In this document: piece after piece, positions 37,174 through 43,237 of the stretch
Numbering within the stretch: position 1 is the stretch's first letter
Layout: each line of letters begins with the position of its first letter
Assembly: GCA_020200315.1 (NCBI GenBank)
Contig: JAIVIZ010000012.1
Location: 1 to 43,237 of the forward strand
Origin: Sphingomonadales bacterium
GTDB taxonomy: Bacteria; Pseudomonadota; Alphaproteobacteria; Sphingomonadales; Sphingomonadaceae
Direction: 5' to 3'
Length of the DNA: 43,237 nucleotides
Notes under the pieces: generated by a model
The model's input: only the letters and a program-made list of their open reading frames with translations
Told to the model about the DNA's origin: nothing
Database searches by the model: none
Made by a program: the position numbers and the translations under genes

Positions 37174-39051
37174 ATGACTGACCGCAGCACAATTCGAAAC
37201 TTTTCGATCATCGCGCATATCGACCATGGGAAAAGCACCCTGGCCGACCGGCTGATCCAGCGGACGGGGGGGCTGAGCGAGCGCGAAATGTCGAGCCAAG
37301 TGCTTGATAATATGGACATCGAGAAGGAGCGCGGGATCACCATCAAGGCGCAGACGGTGCGCCTCCAGTGGACCGCCAACGACGGGGCAAACTACACGCT
37401 CAACCTGATGGATACGCCCGGTCACGTCGACTTTGCCTACGAGGTCAGCCGCAGCCTGGCTGCCTGCGAAGGCGCGCTGCTGGTGGTCGACGCGGCGCAG
37501 GGGGTCGAGGCGCAAACGCTCGCCAATGTCTATCAATCGATCGAGCACGACCATGAAATCGTGCCGGTGATCAACAAGATCGACCTGCCGGCCGCGGAAC
37601 CCGAACGGGTCCGGGCCGAAATCGAGGAAATCATCGGCCTCGACGCCAGCGAAGCGGTGCTCGCCAGCGCCAAGAGCGGCATCGGCATCGACGAAGTGCT
37701 GCAGGCAATCGTCGACAAAATCCCTCCGCCCAAGGGCGACGCCCAGGCCCCGCTCAAGGCCATGCTGGTCGATTCCTGGTACGACCCCTACCTCGGCGTC
37801 GTCATCCTCGTCCGCGTCATCGACGGCGTGATGAAGCGCGGCCAGCAGATCAAGTTCATGGCCGCCGGCACGCTCCACCTGGTCGACCGGGTCGGCTGCT
37901 TCCGCCCCAAGATCGAGCAATTGCCCGAGCTCGCCGCCGGCGAAATCGGCTTCATCACCGCGCAGATCAAGGAAGTCGCCGAGACCCGGGTCGGCGACAC
38001 CATCACCGACGCCAAGCGCCCGACCGCGACCGCCCTGCCCGGCTTCAAGCTGGTCCAGCCGGTGGTGTTCTGCGGCCTGTTCCCGGTCGACGCGGCCGAT
38101 TACGAGAAATTGCGCGACAGCCTGTACAAGCTGCGCCTCAATGACGCCTCGTTCAGCTTCGAGGTCGAGAGCAGCGCGGCGCTGGGCTTCGGCTTTCGCT
38201 GCGGGTTCTTGGGGCTGCTCCACCTCGAGATCATCCAGGAGCGGTTGACGCGGGAATACGACCTCGACCTGATCACCACCGCGCCGAGCGTGGTCTATCG
38301 GCTGCACCTCAACCGCTCCAAGCGCGACGAGGCCTCGACCGGATCGGCGCGCACGGTCGCGGGGGACAGCGACAGCGGGCGGGTGATCGAGCTGCACAAC
38401 CCGGCCGACATGCCCGACCCCAACCGGATCGAGCGGATCGAGGAGCCGTGGATCGAGGCGACCATCTATGTCCCCGACGAATATCTCGGATCGGTCCTCA
38501 AGCTGTGCCAGGACCGGCGCGGCATCCACAAGGATCTGACCTATGTCGGCGCCAGCAGCGCGCTGCGCGCCCAGCTCAAATATGAGCTGCCATTGAACGA
38601 GGTGGTGTTCGATTTTTATGACCGGCTGAAGTCGATCAGCAAGGGCTATGCGAGCTTCGACTATCACCCGATCGGGACGCGCGAGGGCGACCTGGTCAAG
38701 ATGAGCATCCTGGTCAATGAGGAGCCGGTCGATGCGCTGAGCATGATCGTCCACCGCGGCACCGCCGAGGCGCGCGGCCGGCAGATGTGCGAGCGGCTGA
38801 AGGAGCTGATCCCGCGGCACTTGTTCAAAATCCCGATCCAGGCGGCGATCGGCGGCAAGGTCATTGCGCGAGAGACGATCAGCGCGATGCGCAAGGACGT
38901 CACCGCGAAGTGCTACGGCGGCGACGCGACGCGCAAGCGCAAGCTGCTCGACAAGCAGAAAAAGGGCAAGGCCAAGATGCGGGAGTATGGCAATGTGTCG
39001 ATCCCGCAGGAGGCGTTCATTGCCGCGCTGCGGATGGGGGATGAGGGATAA
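37174..39051 (+). CDS. lepA: Elongation factor 4 (LepA)
   Basis: Ribosomal GTPase that can back-translocate or remodel ribosomes. The 625-residue protein has P-loop AHIDHGKST, switch [22 protein letters not shown], and NKIDLP. The EF4-specific C-terminal domain ends in [14 protein letters not shown]. It is about 20 residues longer than usual: an extra segment around residues 383-402 ([19 protein letters not shown]) lies before [16 protein letters not shown] diverged copy of its last 190 bases lies downstream at 39816-40004. The gene is divergent from the M16 gene. Confidence 0.95.
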   Translation: MTDRSTIRNFSIIAHIDHGKSTLADRLIQRTGGLSEREMSSQVLDNMDIEKERGITIKAQTVRLQWTANDGANYTLNLMDTPGHVDFAYEVSRSLAACEGALLVVDAAQGVEAQTLANVYQSIEHDHEIVPVINKIDLPAAEPERVRAEIEEIIGLDASEAVLASAKSGIGIDEVLQAIVDKIPPPKGDAQAPLKAMLVDSWYDPYLGVVILVRVIDGVMKRGQQIKFMAAGTLHLVDRVGCFRPKIEQLPELAAGEIGFITAQIKEVAETRVGDTITDAKRPTATALPGFKLVQPVVFCGLFPVDAADYEKLRDSLYKLRLNDASFSFEVESSAALGFGFRCGFLGLLHLEIIQERLTREYDLDLITTAPSVVYRLHLNRSKRDEASTGSARTVAGDSDSGRVIELHNPADMPDPNRIERIEEPWIEATIYVPDEYLGSVLKLCQDRRGIHKDLTYVGASSALRAQLKYELPLNEVVFDFYDRLKSISKGYASFDYHPIGTREGDLVKMSILVNEEPVDALSMIVHRGTAEARGRQMCERLKELIPRHLFKIPIQAAIGGKVIARETISAMRKDVTAKCYGGDATRKRKLLDKQKKGKAKMREYGNVSIPQEAFIAALRMGDEG

Positions 39052-39181
39052 GCGCCGAGCGCAGGTGAGCGTTTGAGGCTTGTCAGGTTGGCTTGGATGG
39101 ACAAGCCACCCAAGCGCAAACGGGAGCCAGCGCGAAGAGACGCTACGACCCGGCCGACGTGCGGCGAAGCCGACACGTTCG
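39052..39181. other. Gene-free spacer after lepA
   Basis: About 130 bases between the lepA stop and the second palindrome. It includes a GC-rich GACGTGCGGCGAAGCCGACA stretch that resembles an imperfect hairpin. I see no gene, tRNA or strong terminator. Confidence 0.4.
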
Positions 39182-39206
39182 ACGTCACGGATTTACTCCG
39201 TGACGT
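39182..39206. repeat. Dispersed palindrome, copy 2
   Basis: ACGTCACGG (39182-39190) pairs with CCGTGACGT (39198-39206) around the loop ATTTACT, identical to the loop of copy 1 at 34208-34214. It lies just after the ccdB stop on the minus strand and after lepA on the plus strand. Confidence 0.7.
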
Positions 39207-39221
39207 TGCCCCCTAACCTAG

Positions 39222-39515
39222 TCACACCCCGCCGATCAGGATGTCGATCGCGTCGGTGATCTCGAACGAGCGGTCGGCCAGCGACGTGACCAACCGGCCC
39301 AAATCCCGCGCGCGGACCGCCGACGCCGCGGGTGTCAGCATCACCTTCTCTTCCCCTTCGATCAGGAAAGCGGGCATCAGCCGGGGTGTGGCGGCGCCGG
39401 CTTCGGCGCGGGTCACCAGCGGCACAACGAAGCGCGTGTCGATGTCACGCAGCAGGTCGGACTGACAGTCGAGGACGAGGCCGTCGCCAAGCCGGTGCAC
39501 GCCGAATTGCGCCAT
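39222..39515 (-). CDS. ccdB: CcdB family toxin
   Basis: A 97-residue toxin of the CcdB family (PF01845); F-plasmid CcdB poisons DNA gyrase. VHRLGDGLVLDCQSDLL, RFVVPLVTRAEAG and the C-terminal ITDAIDILIGGV fit the fold, in which the last residues contact gyrase in the F-plasmid protein (there W99-G100-I101; here GGV, so target contact may differ). The ATG 39515 lies four bases after the ccdA stop. The order antitoxin then toxin, on the minus strand, is normal for ccd. Confidence 0.88.
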   Translation of the reverse strand: MAQFGVHRLGDGLVLDCQSDLLRDIDTRFVVPLVTRAEAGAATPRLMPAFLIEGEEKVMLTPAASAVRARDLGRLVTSLADRSFEITDAIDILIGGV

Positions 39516-39519
39516 GCGC

Positions 39520-39780
39520 CTAGAACAAGCGGTACTTGGCGAGTGGCAGCCCGTTCGCTTCCACGTAAGCATTGTAGCTGTCGAGCGCGGCCCGATTCTC
39601 CTCCAGCCAGCGCTCCCCCCGCGCCTTCCGGACGGCCTGTTCCAGCCCGGCGGCCGACGCGACAGAGATGTTCACGCCAAGTCCCTTCGCCTCCTCGACC
39701 AGAGTAGGGTCGAGCGAGATGTTGGTCCGACGTTTGGCCGTGGCCGGAGCATGGCGCGCGGAAGCGGATGCATTCCTCAT
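39520..39780 (-). CDS. ccdA: CcdA family antitoxin
   Basis: An 86-residue antitoxin. The N-terminal half has a ribbon-helix-helix DNA-binding segment (KRRTNISLDPTLVEEAKGLG) and the disordered C-terminus carries the conserved toxin-binding region (RWLEENRAALDSYNAYV, then HGLPLARY-like NGLPLAKYRLF). ATG 39780 is chosen because it lies at the end of a strong promoter; a GTG at 39786 is in the operator. It should repress its own operon together with CcdB. Confidence 0.9.
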   Translation of the reverse strand: MRNASASARHAPATAKRRTNISLDPTLVEEAKGLGVNISVASAAGLEQAVRKARGERWLEENRAALDSYNAYVEANGLPLAKYRLF

Positions 39781-39815
39781 GCGCACGATATATGCGCACC
39801 CGAGCGAGGCTTCAA
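39780..39815 (-). promoter_or_regulatory. ccdAB promoter with TGCGCA operator
   Basis: On the minus strand TTGAAG (39815-39810) and TATATC (39792-39787) are 17 bases apart, a good -35/-10 pair. The ATG begins six bases past the -10, so ccdA mRNA should be leaderless. TGCGCA occurs at 39780-39785 and 39793-39798, flanking the -10, which makes a likely CcdA/B operator. The -35 ends exactly where the lepA remnant starts. Confidence 0.65.
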
Positions 39816-40004
39816 GTCATCCCGTGAGAGACGATCGTGGCGATGCGCAGGGCGTGACGGCGAAATGTTGCGGGGGGACGCGACGCGGAAGCGGAGCTGC
39901 TGGAGAAGCAGAAAAAGGGGAAGGCGAAGATGCGGGAGCATGGGAAGGTCTCGATCCAGCAGGAGGCGTTCATTGCTGCGCTGCGGATGGGGGAAGGCGA
40001 TTAA
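39816..40004 (+). pseudogene. lepA: Degraded duplicate of the lepA 3' end
   Basis: This stretch aligns with the last 192 bases of lepA (38860-39051) at roughly four in five bases by eye, with small indels. In-frame stops occur at the start (codon 4) and further on. Only the last part reads as LepA, ending in [19 protein letters not shown] and then [10 protein letters not shown] with TAA at 40002-40004. The divergence shows it is not a recent tandem copy. It could be the old lepA end displaced by an element that restored the gene on insertion, or the remains of a second lepA. It bounds a 0.8-kb segment with the ccdAB module. Confidence 0.85.
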
Positions 40005-40197
40005 AGGCTCCGTCGGCGCGCCGCGTCGATGGATGTCGCCGGAGGGGGTGAGGACCAGCGGCTGGAAGCAGAGCTGCATTGACGTTCGAAGTCAGGTCCA
40101 GAGACTGACCGAGGCGATTCGGAACTGCTTTACTTCCTATCAGTGCATCATATCGTCCGACTGCTCGGTCACCTCGTGTGCATCCCGGAGGCAAAAG
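40005..40197. other. Gene-free leader of tcmP
   Basis: 193 bases between the lepA remnant and tcmP. The second half is less GC-rich than the chromosome average and ends in a GGAGG site seven bases before ATG 40198. No promoter is convincing and no small gene is seen. Confidence 0.4.
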
Positions 40198-41157
40198 ATG
40201 ACCGATACTGTTGATCCCGCTGAGCATCCGTTCGGCGGTGCATGGACGGAGCTGAAGCTCCGCGCCGTTGCTGACTATCTGGTCTTCTACACAAGGGCAC
40301 TGCAGTGCAGACCATCAGTTCAAACGCCGTTTCAAAAGTGGTACATAGACGCGTTCGCGGGCACCGGTGAGCGGACGGAGGAGCGTACGGCTGGCGGGCT
40401 TTTGGAAGGCGAACCTGACCGACGCGAACGATTTCAACTGGAGGGCTCAGCTCGGCGTGCCCTCAAGGTCGAGCCGTCATTCCAACATTATGTTTTCATA
40501 GAAGCCAGCGAGCGGCGTTTCCGAGCGCTTGAGAAGCTGAGTGGGGAGTATGCTGATAAGGACGTGCGCTGCATGTGCGGCGACGCAAATGCGGAGCTAC
40601 GGAAGTTATTCGCGTCCGCTCCTTGGCCTAGGGGTGGCGCACGAGCGGGCCTTCAGCGGGCGGTCGTGTTCCTCGATCCGTATGGAATGAATGTGCGGTG
40701 GGAAACCTTGAAGCTCTTGGCCGATTCAAAGCGCGCCGACGTCTGGTATCTCTTTCCACTCCATGCCGCGCTCCGCCAACTTGCGCACGAGCATGGGGCG
40801 GTCGACGAGACAAAACGAGCGGCACTCACCGAAGTCTTCGGTACGGCAGACTGGGAAGAAGAGTTCTATCGGGAGGCTCAGGAAGCACGAGACCTATTCG
40901 ACTTGGGCAGATCATCTCGCGAGCGCGTCGCTGATCCTGGCAAGGTCGAATCGTTTGCCCGTCGAAGACTCCAAACGATTTTCACGTTCGTATCGGACCC
41001 CATTCCGCTGCTCGCGCGGCGGGGTTTGCATCAGTTCTCGCTTTTTCTCGCCACTGGCAACGAAAGCCCGCAGGCAATCGATCTCATTAAGCGAGGGGTT
41101 GCAGCTCAGGTGAAGAAATATGGGGGACAGGCATCTCGTCATACGTCTGGCCATTGA
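40198..41157 (+). CDS. tcmP: Three-Cys-motif partner protein TcmP
   Basis: A 319-residue protein of the TcmP family, named for its genomic partnership with three-Cys-motif (Gp37/Gp68-like) proteins. Motifs in order: KLRAVADYLVFYTRAL, WYIDAFAGTG near residues 43-52 (a methyltransferase-like glycine loop), YVFIEAS, and VVFLDPYGMNVRWETL with the family's D-P-Y-G. The fold is probably SAM-methyltransferase-like, but activity is not established. A GGAGG site precedes the ATG. Its 3' end overlaps the convergent DUF5131 gene by 71 bases. Base composition is lower in GC than neighbours. Its function is unknown; defence or DNA/RNA modification is possible. Confidence 0.88.
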   Translation: MTDTVDPAEHPFGGAWTELKLRAVADYLVFYTRALQCRPSVQTPFQKWYIDAFAGTGERTEERTAGGLLEGEPDRRERFQLEGSARRALKVEPSFQHYVFIEASERRFRALEKLSGEYADKDVRCMCGDANAELRKLFASAPWPRGGARAGLQRAVVFLDPYGMNVRWETLKLLADSKRADVWYLFPLHAALRQLAHEHGAVDETKRAALTEVFGTADWEEEFYREAQEARDLFDLGRSSRERVADPGKVESFARRRLQTIFTFVSDPIPLLARRGLHQFSLFLATGNESPQAIDLIKRGVAAQVKKYGGQASRHTSGH

Positions 41158-41869
41158 GCAGTCGCCCAGCAGCCTTCTTGTTTTTGCCACCCCACTGCTT
41201 GAAGAAGAAAGCCGTGCCGTAGGCGCGGCACCGATCTTCAATTTCTTGGATCCAATCGGCGCTTATGGGGCGGGAGCGAGGGCCAGATTCGCCACCCACG
41301 ATTGCCCAGTCAATGTCTGTGAGGTCGACAGCGCCCACTGCGCCAATCAGCGGCTCAAAGGAAATGAACCGGATGAACCCCCGTATGGCTCTTAGCTCGT
41401 CGATCCTGTGAAGCATCGCAGCGTCTTCGACGCTTGTGCCGATCCATACATTCGGGGCCGAACTGAACTCAGGCTTGGACAATAGCTCACGCATCCGATC
41501 AGGACGCTTCGTAAGCACTTGGTACGTATGTTGCGGCGTTCCCGTCATCACCCTCCAAACGCGTGCGATGAACTCGTCCGGCACACCCGGATGAAACAAA
41601 TCCGACATTGAATTGACGAATACCTTCCGTGGCTTCCGCCATTTGTAGGGGGCGCTAAGCGACTTCACATCGAGCGCGATCTTGCCCGTCCATACGGCAC
41701 GACCACCACTCTTACGTGTCAGACCAGCGTATTTCTCACTGCCCATTGCGGCGAGTCGCGCTGCCATCCGCATAGCATAGCAGTTGGAGCAGCCCGCGCT
41801 TTCGATCGTGCAGCCCGCGACCGGATTCCAGGTCACGTCTGTCCATTCGATTTTCGATATCTGGGCCAC
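41087..41869 (-). CDS. DUF5131 / phage Gp37-Gp68 family three-Cys-motif protein
   Basis: A 260-residue protein of the phage Gp37/Gp68 family, related to radical-SAM enzymes. The three cysteines are Cys20, Cys27 and Cys30 in GCTIESAGCSNCYAM (C-x6-C-x2-C), suited to an iron-sulfur cluster. IEWTDVTWNPVAGC, VFVNSMSDLFHPGVP and LTKRPDRM follow, then WIGTSVEDAAML, ISFEPLIG and IVGGESGPRSRPI, all characteristic of the family. GTG 41869 has a GGAGG site. It converges with and overlaps tcmP by 71 bases. The role is not known; the family is found in phages and islands. Confidence 0.9.
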   Translation of the reverse strand: MAQISKIEWTDVTWNPVAGCTIESAGCSNCYAMRMAARLAAMGSEKYAGLTRKSGGRAVWTGKIALDVKSLSAPYKWRKPRKVFVNSMSDLFHPGVPDEFIARVWRVMTGTPQHTYQVLTKRPDRMRELLSKPEFSSAPNVWIGTSVEDAAMLHRIDELRAIRGFIRFISFEPLIGAVGAVDLTDIDWAIVGGESGPRSRPISADWIQEIEDRCRAYGTAFFFKQWGGKNKKAAGRLLNGQTYDEMPVPHISSPELQPLA

Positions 41870-42010
41870 TCTTTCCTCCAGGTCGGCTGACAGAGAATCT
41901 AACAGAATCAGTATTTTAGCAAGCAGTCTGTTAAGTGATTCAGATCACGGTAGAATCTGCGGTCGACGCGTCACCATTGACGGACGCGAGCGCTGAGGTA
42001 GCCCTTGGCC
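41870..42010. promoter_or_regulatory. Divergent control region with two inverted repeats
   Basis: This 141-base, AT-richer gap lies between the divergent DUF5131 and HNH genes. TAACAGA (41900-41906) and TCTGTTA (41927-41933) form a 7-bp inverted repeat with a 20-base spacer. GTGA-N6-TCAC at 41935-41948 has the form of a CRP/FNR-family site and lies just before a TAGAAT -10-like hexamer (41951-41956) facing the HNH gene. ATTTTA at 41913-41918 could be the -10 (TAAAAT) for DUF5131. The sites suggest joint control, but no regulator gene is in the window. Confidence 0.4.
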
Positions 42011-42913
42011 ATGAGCAAAGGCATTTTCCTCTACCGCGAAGACTCCCGCTACGACGACCGCCCTTGGGCCGTGTATCAATTTCCTCGTCCTTACCTCTCC
42101 CGCGCCAACCAGATGGTGGGCGACTGGGTGATTTTCATGGAGCCGGTGAAGGCTGGCCGCAAAGGCTATCATGCGGTCGCGAAGGTGGATCGGATCACGC
42201 CCGATCCGCACAATTCGGGCATGTTCCTCGCCATCATTGATCCAGCGTCATACCTCGACTTCGATCACAATGTGCCGTTCAAGAGTAGCGGCGATTACCC
42301 GGAGCGAAGCGTCCTGAAGGAGGACGGCGGTATGTCCGGGCGGGCACAGTGGGCGGTTCGCCCGATTCCTTTGACCGACTTCAACCGGATCGTCGGGCTT
42401 GGGCTGGACACTCATGACGAGTTGCTGCCGCGGTCCGGCGGCACGGCCTCGTCGGCTGCGGTCGCCGAAGAGCAGGCACCCTATCACTTCGAACAGGACC
42501 GGGTGCAGATGCTGACGCTGCGGACCGTCCGCGATCGGGTGTTCCGGACGCGCATCCTCAAAGCCTATGACCGGCGCTGCGCGTTCACCGGGTTCCAGTT
42601 CATCAATGGGGGCGGTCGTGCGGAAGTGGAAGCCGCTCACATCAAGTCGGTTGAGGCCAAGGGTCCGGACGTGGTGCAGAATGGGCTGGCGCTTTCCGGC
42701 ACCGTGCATTGGATGTTCGATCGCGGCCTGCTGTCCGTCGCTGACGATGCGACGATCCTGCTGTCGAACACCATCAATGACGTGGATGGCGTTCGGAAGA
42801 TATTGAACGCGAGTGGGCGGGCTCGCTTCCCGGAGGCTGAGATCGAGCGGCCCGATGCGCAGTTCCTGCGCTGGCATCGGGAGCAGTGCTTCAAGGGTGT
42901 GGCGCTGGCTTAG
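42011..42913 (+). CDS. HNH endonuclease with unassigned N-terminal domain
   Basis: A 300-residue protein. The C-terminal HNH_2-type domain (PF13391 type) begins near residue 170: RCAFTGFQFING, then His210 (EAAHI), Asn224 (NGLAL) and His233 (VHWMFDRGL). The N-terminal part (about residues 1-135) is compact, with VYQFPRPYLSRA, GDWVIFMEPVK, YHAVAKVDRITPDP and FNRIVGLGL. This looks like a small beta-barrel reader of the PUA/EVE/SRA kind, which is inference. Such fusions often cut modified DNA. I chose ATG 42011; TTG 42005 is closer to a GAGG site. It is divergent from DUF5131. Confidence 0.85.
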   Translation: MSKGIFLYREDSRYDDRPWAVYQFPRPYLSRANQMVGDWVIFMEPVKAGRKGYHAVAKVDRITPDPHNSGMFLAIIDPASYLDFDHNVPFKSSGDYPERSVLKEDGGMSGRAQWAVRPIPLTDFNRIVGLGLDTHDELLPRSGGTASSAAVAEEQAPYHFEQDRVQMLTLRTVRDRVFRTRILKAYDRRCAFTGFQFINGGGRAEVEAAHIKSVEAKGPDVVQNGLALSGTVHWMFDRGLLSVADDATILLSNTINDVDGVRKILNASGRARFPEAEIERPDAQFLRWHREQCFKGVALA

Positions 42914-43058
42914 AAGCGGCCTTTGACCGTGCAGTGCTCGCTCATCCGTCAGGACAATTGGCCAGGAAAGGGCCGCCCCCTACCCCCTCCCGCTCGCGGG
43001 AGGGGGAGATATGCGTCGGCCCCTCCGGGTGGCGGGCTAACGGAGGGTAGAAGGCGGG
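42914..43058. other. Gene-free region with repeat hairpins
   Basis: About 145 bases of GC-rich DNA after the HNH gene. It contains the palindrome at 42983-43006 and otherwise shows no gene. Confidence 0.4.
42983..43006. repeat. Intergenic GC-rich palindrome
   Basis: CCCCCTCCCGC (42983-42993) pairs with GCGGGAGGGGG (42996-43006), an 11-bp stem around two bases. Palindromes of this form are common between genes in sphingomonads and related bacteria, from memory. It lies past the HNH stop, so it may terminate that transcript. Confidence 0.7.
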
Positions 43059-43077
43059 TCCCGGATCAAGTCCGGGA
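43059..43077. repeat. Intergenic palindrome overlapping a stop codon
   Basis: TCCCGGA (43059-43065) and TCCGGGA (43071-43077) form a 7-bp stem around TCAAG. This matches a frequent alphaproteobacterial intergenic repeat by memory. The loop supplies the TGA stop of the partial minus-strand gene. Confidence 0.65.
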
Positions 43078-43237
43078 AGACGAGTGGCGGGGGGGCGGGA
43101 CCAGCGCTAGCCGCTCTTCATAGCGGTATTGCTCTCGCACGGCCTCGCGTTCGCCGTCGGGGAGGTGCGGGCCCCCGCCCGCGTCCGGCATGTCGACGAA
43201 GCTGATCCCTGCGGCGGCGAGGTCGCCGGTGGGGAAG
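43066..43237 (-). CDS. C-terminal part of an unrecognised protein
   Basis: The last 56 codons of a minus-strand gene that enters from the right edge. It reads FPTGDLAAAGISFVDMPDAG, then a Pro/Gly-rich turn, REQYRYEERLALVP and a low-complexity tail PPPRHSSSRT, with the stop TGA inside a palindromic repeat at 43059-43077. The tail beyond LVP looks like readthrough of repeat DNA, so the ancestral stop may have been lost. I do not recognise the family. Confidence 0.5.
   Translation of the reverse strand, partial: FPTGDLAAAGISFVDMPDAGGGPHLPDGEREAVREQYRYEERLALVPPPRHSSSRT

Noticed and set aside
36886-38820. A 640-codon minus-strand frame opposite lepA
   Set aside because: It is the mirror frame of high-GC lepA codons, with the composition bias expected of shadows and no recognisable domain.
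39052-39221. Possible small gene or tRNA after lepA
   Set aside because: No cloverleaf, no ribosome binding site, and the visible frames look like repeat DNA.
42983-43077. Possible CRISPR-like repeats at the right end
   Set aside because: The two palindromes differ in sequence and are not regularly spaced; they are separate intergenic repeats.

Overview
The window is high-GC, gene-dense alphaproteobacterial chromosome. Family content and gene order point to the Sphingomonadales (a Sphingomonas/Sphingomicrobium-like organism): phaB beside a ribbon-helix-helix protein, an IorB-type molybdoenzyme subunit, Mla genes with a STAS-MlaE permease, tandem PilZ proteins, purEK and typical sphingomonad intergenic palindromes. 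This placement is inference from recognised families; no search was run.

Layout. 1-5.7 kb, minus strand: a chain with tight junctions (AMP-dependent acyl ligase, molybdopterin-binding oxidoreductase subunit, hemH, phaB, RHH protein). 5.8-10.3 kb, plus: lgt, a MidA/NDUFAF7-type methyltransferase, GNAT, pgeF and a cystathionine gamma-synthase family enzyme. 10.3-11.7 kb, minus: HAD phosphatase and nucleotidyltransferase. 11.8-14.6 kb, plus: the Mla retrograde phospholipid transport operon. 14.6-21.8 kb: L,D-transpeptidase, two PilZ proteins, arylesterase divergent from a YbbA/YbbP-type ABC exporter, a small zinc-ribbon protein and a secreted cyclophilin. 21.9-26.4 kb, plus: purT, then an argC-argJ-argB-argR operon with an ARG-box-like palindrome over its promoter. 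26.4-34.1 kb: small exported proteins, rpmJ, an M28 peptidase, galE, an M14 carboxypeptidase, gpmA, a diguanylate cyclase and purEK. 34.2-39.1 kb: an M16 protease and lepA. 39.2 kb to the end is accessory: a ccdAB toxin-antitoxin pair, a degraded second copy of the lepA 3' end, TcmP and DUF5131 (Gp37/Gp68) genes whose 3' ends overlap, and an HNH endonuclease.

Two things stand out. First, seven genes (mlaE, the Mla lipoprotein, argC, argJ, the M28 peptidase, galE and purK) lack a piece relative to their families, at abrupt junctions with good sequence on both sides. Four losses keep the frame, two shift it, and one removes a start codon. Either the genome is accumulating short deletions or the assembly has false short joins; read mapping would decide. 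Second, the accessory block behind lepA looks like a small island. It is bounded by a decayed lepA 3'-end duplicate, holds a toxin-antitoxin module with a probable leaderless promoter, and is followed by a TcmP/three-Cys-protein pair and an HNH protein with an unrecognised N-terminal domain. That group is the best candidate here for an undescribed defence or nucleic-acid-modification system.

No tRNA, rRNA, CRISPR array or transposase was seen. No stretch over 300 bases lacks a gene or gene remnant.
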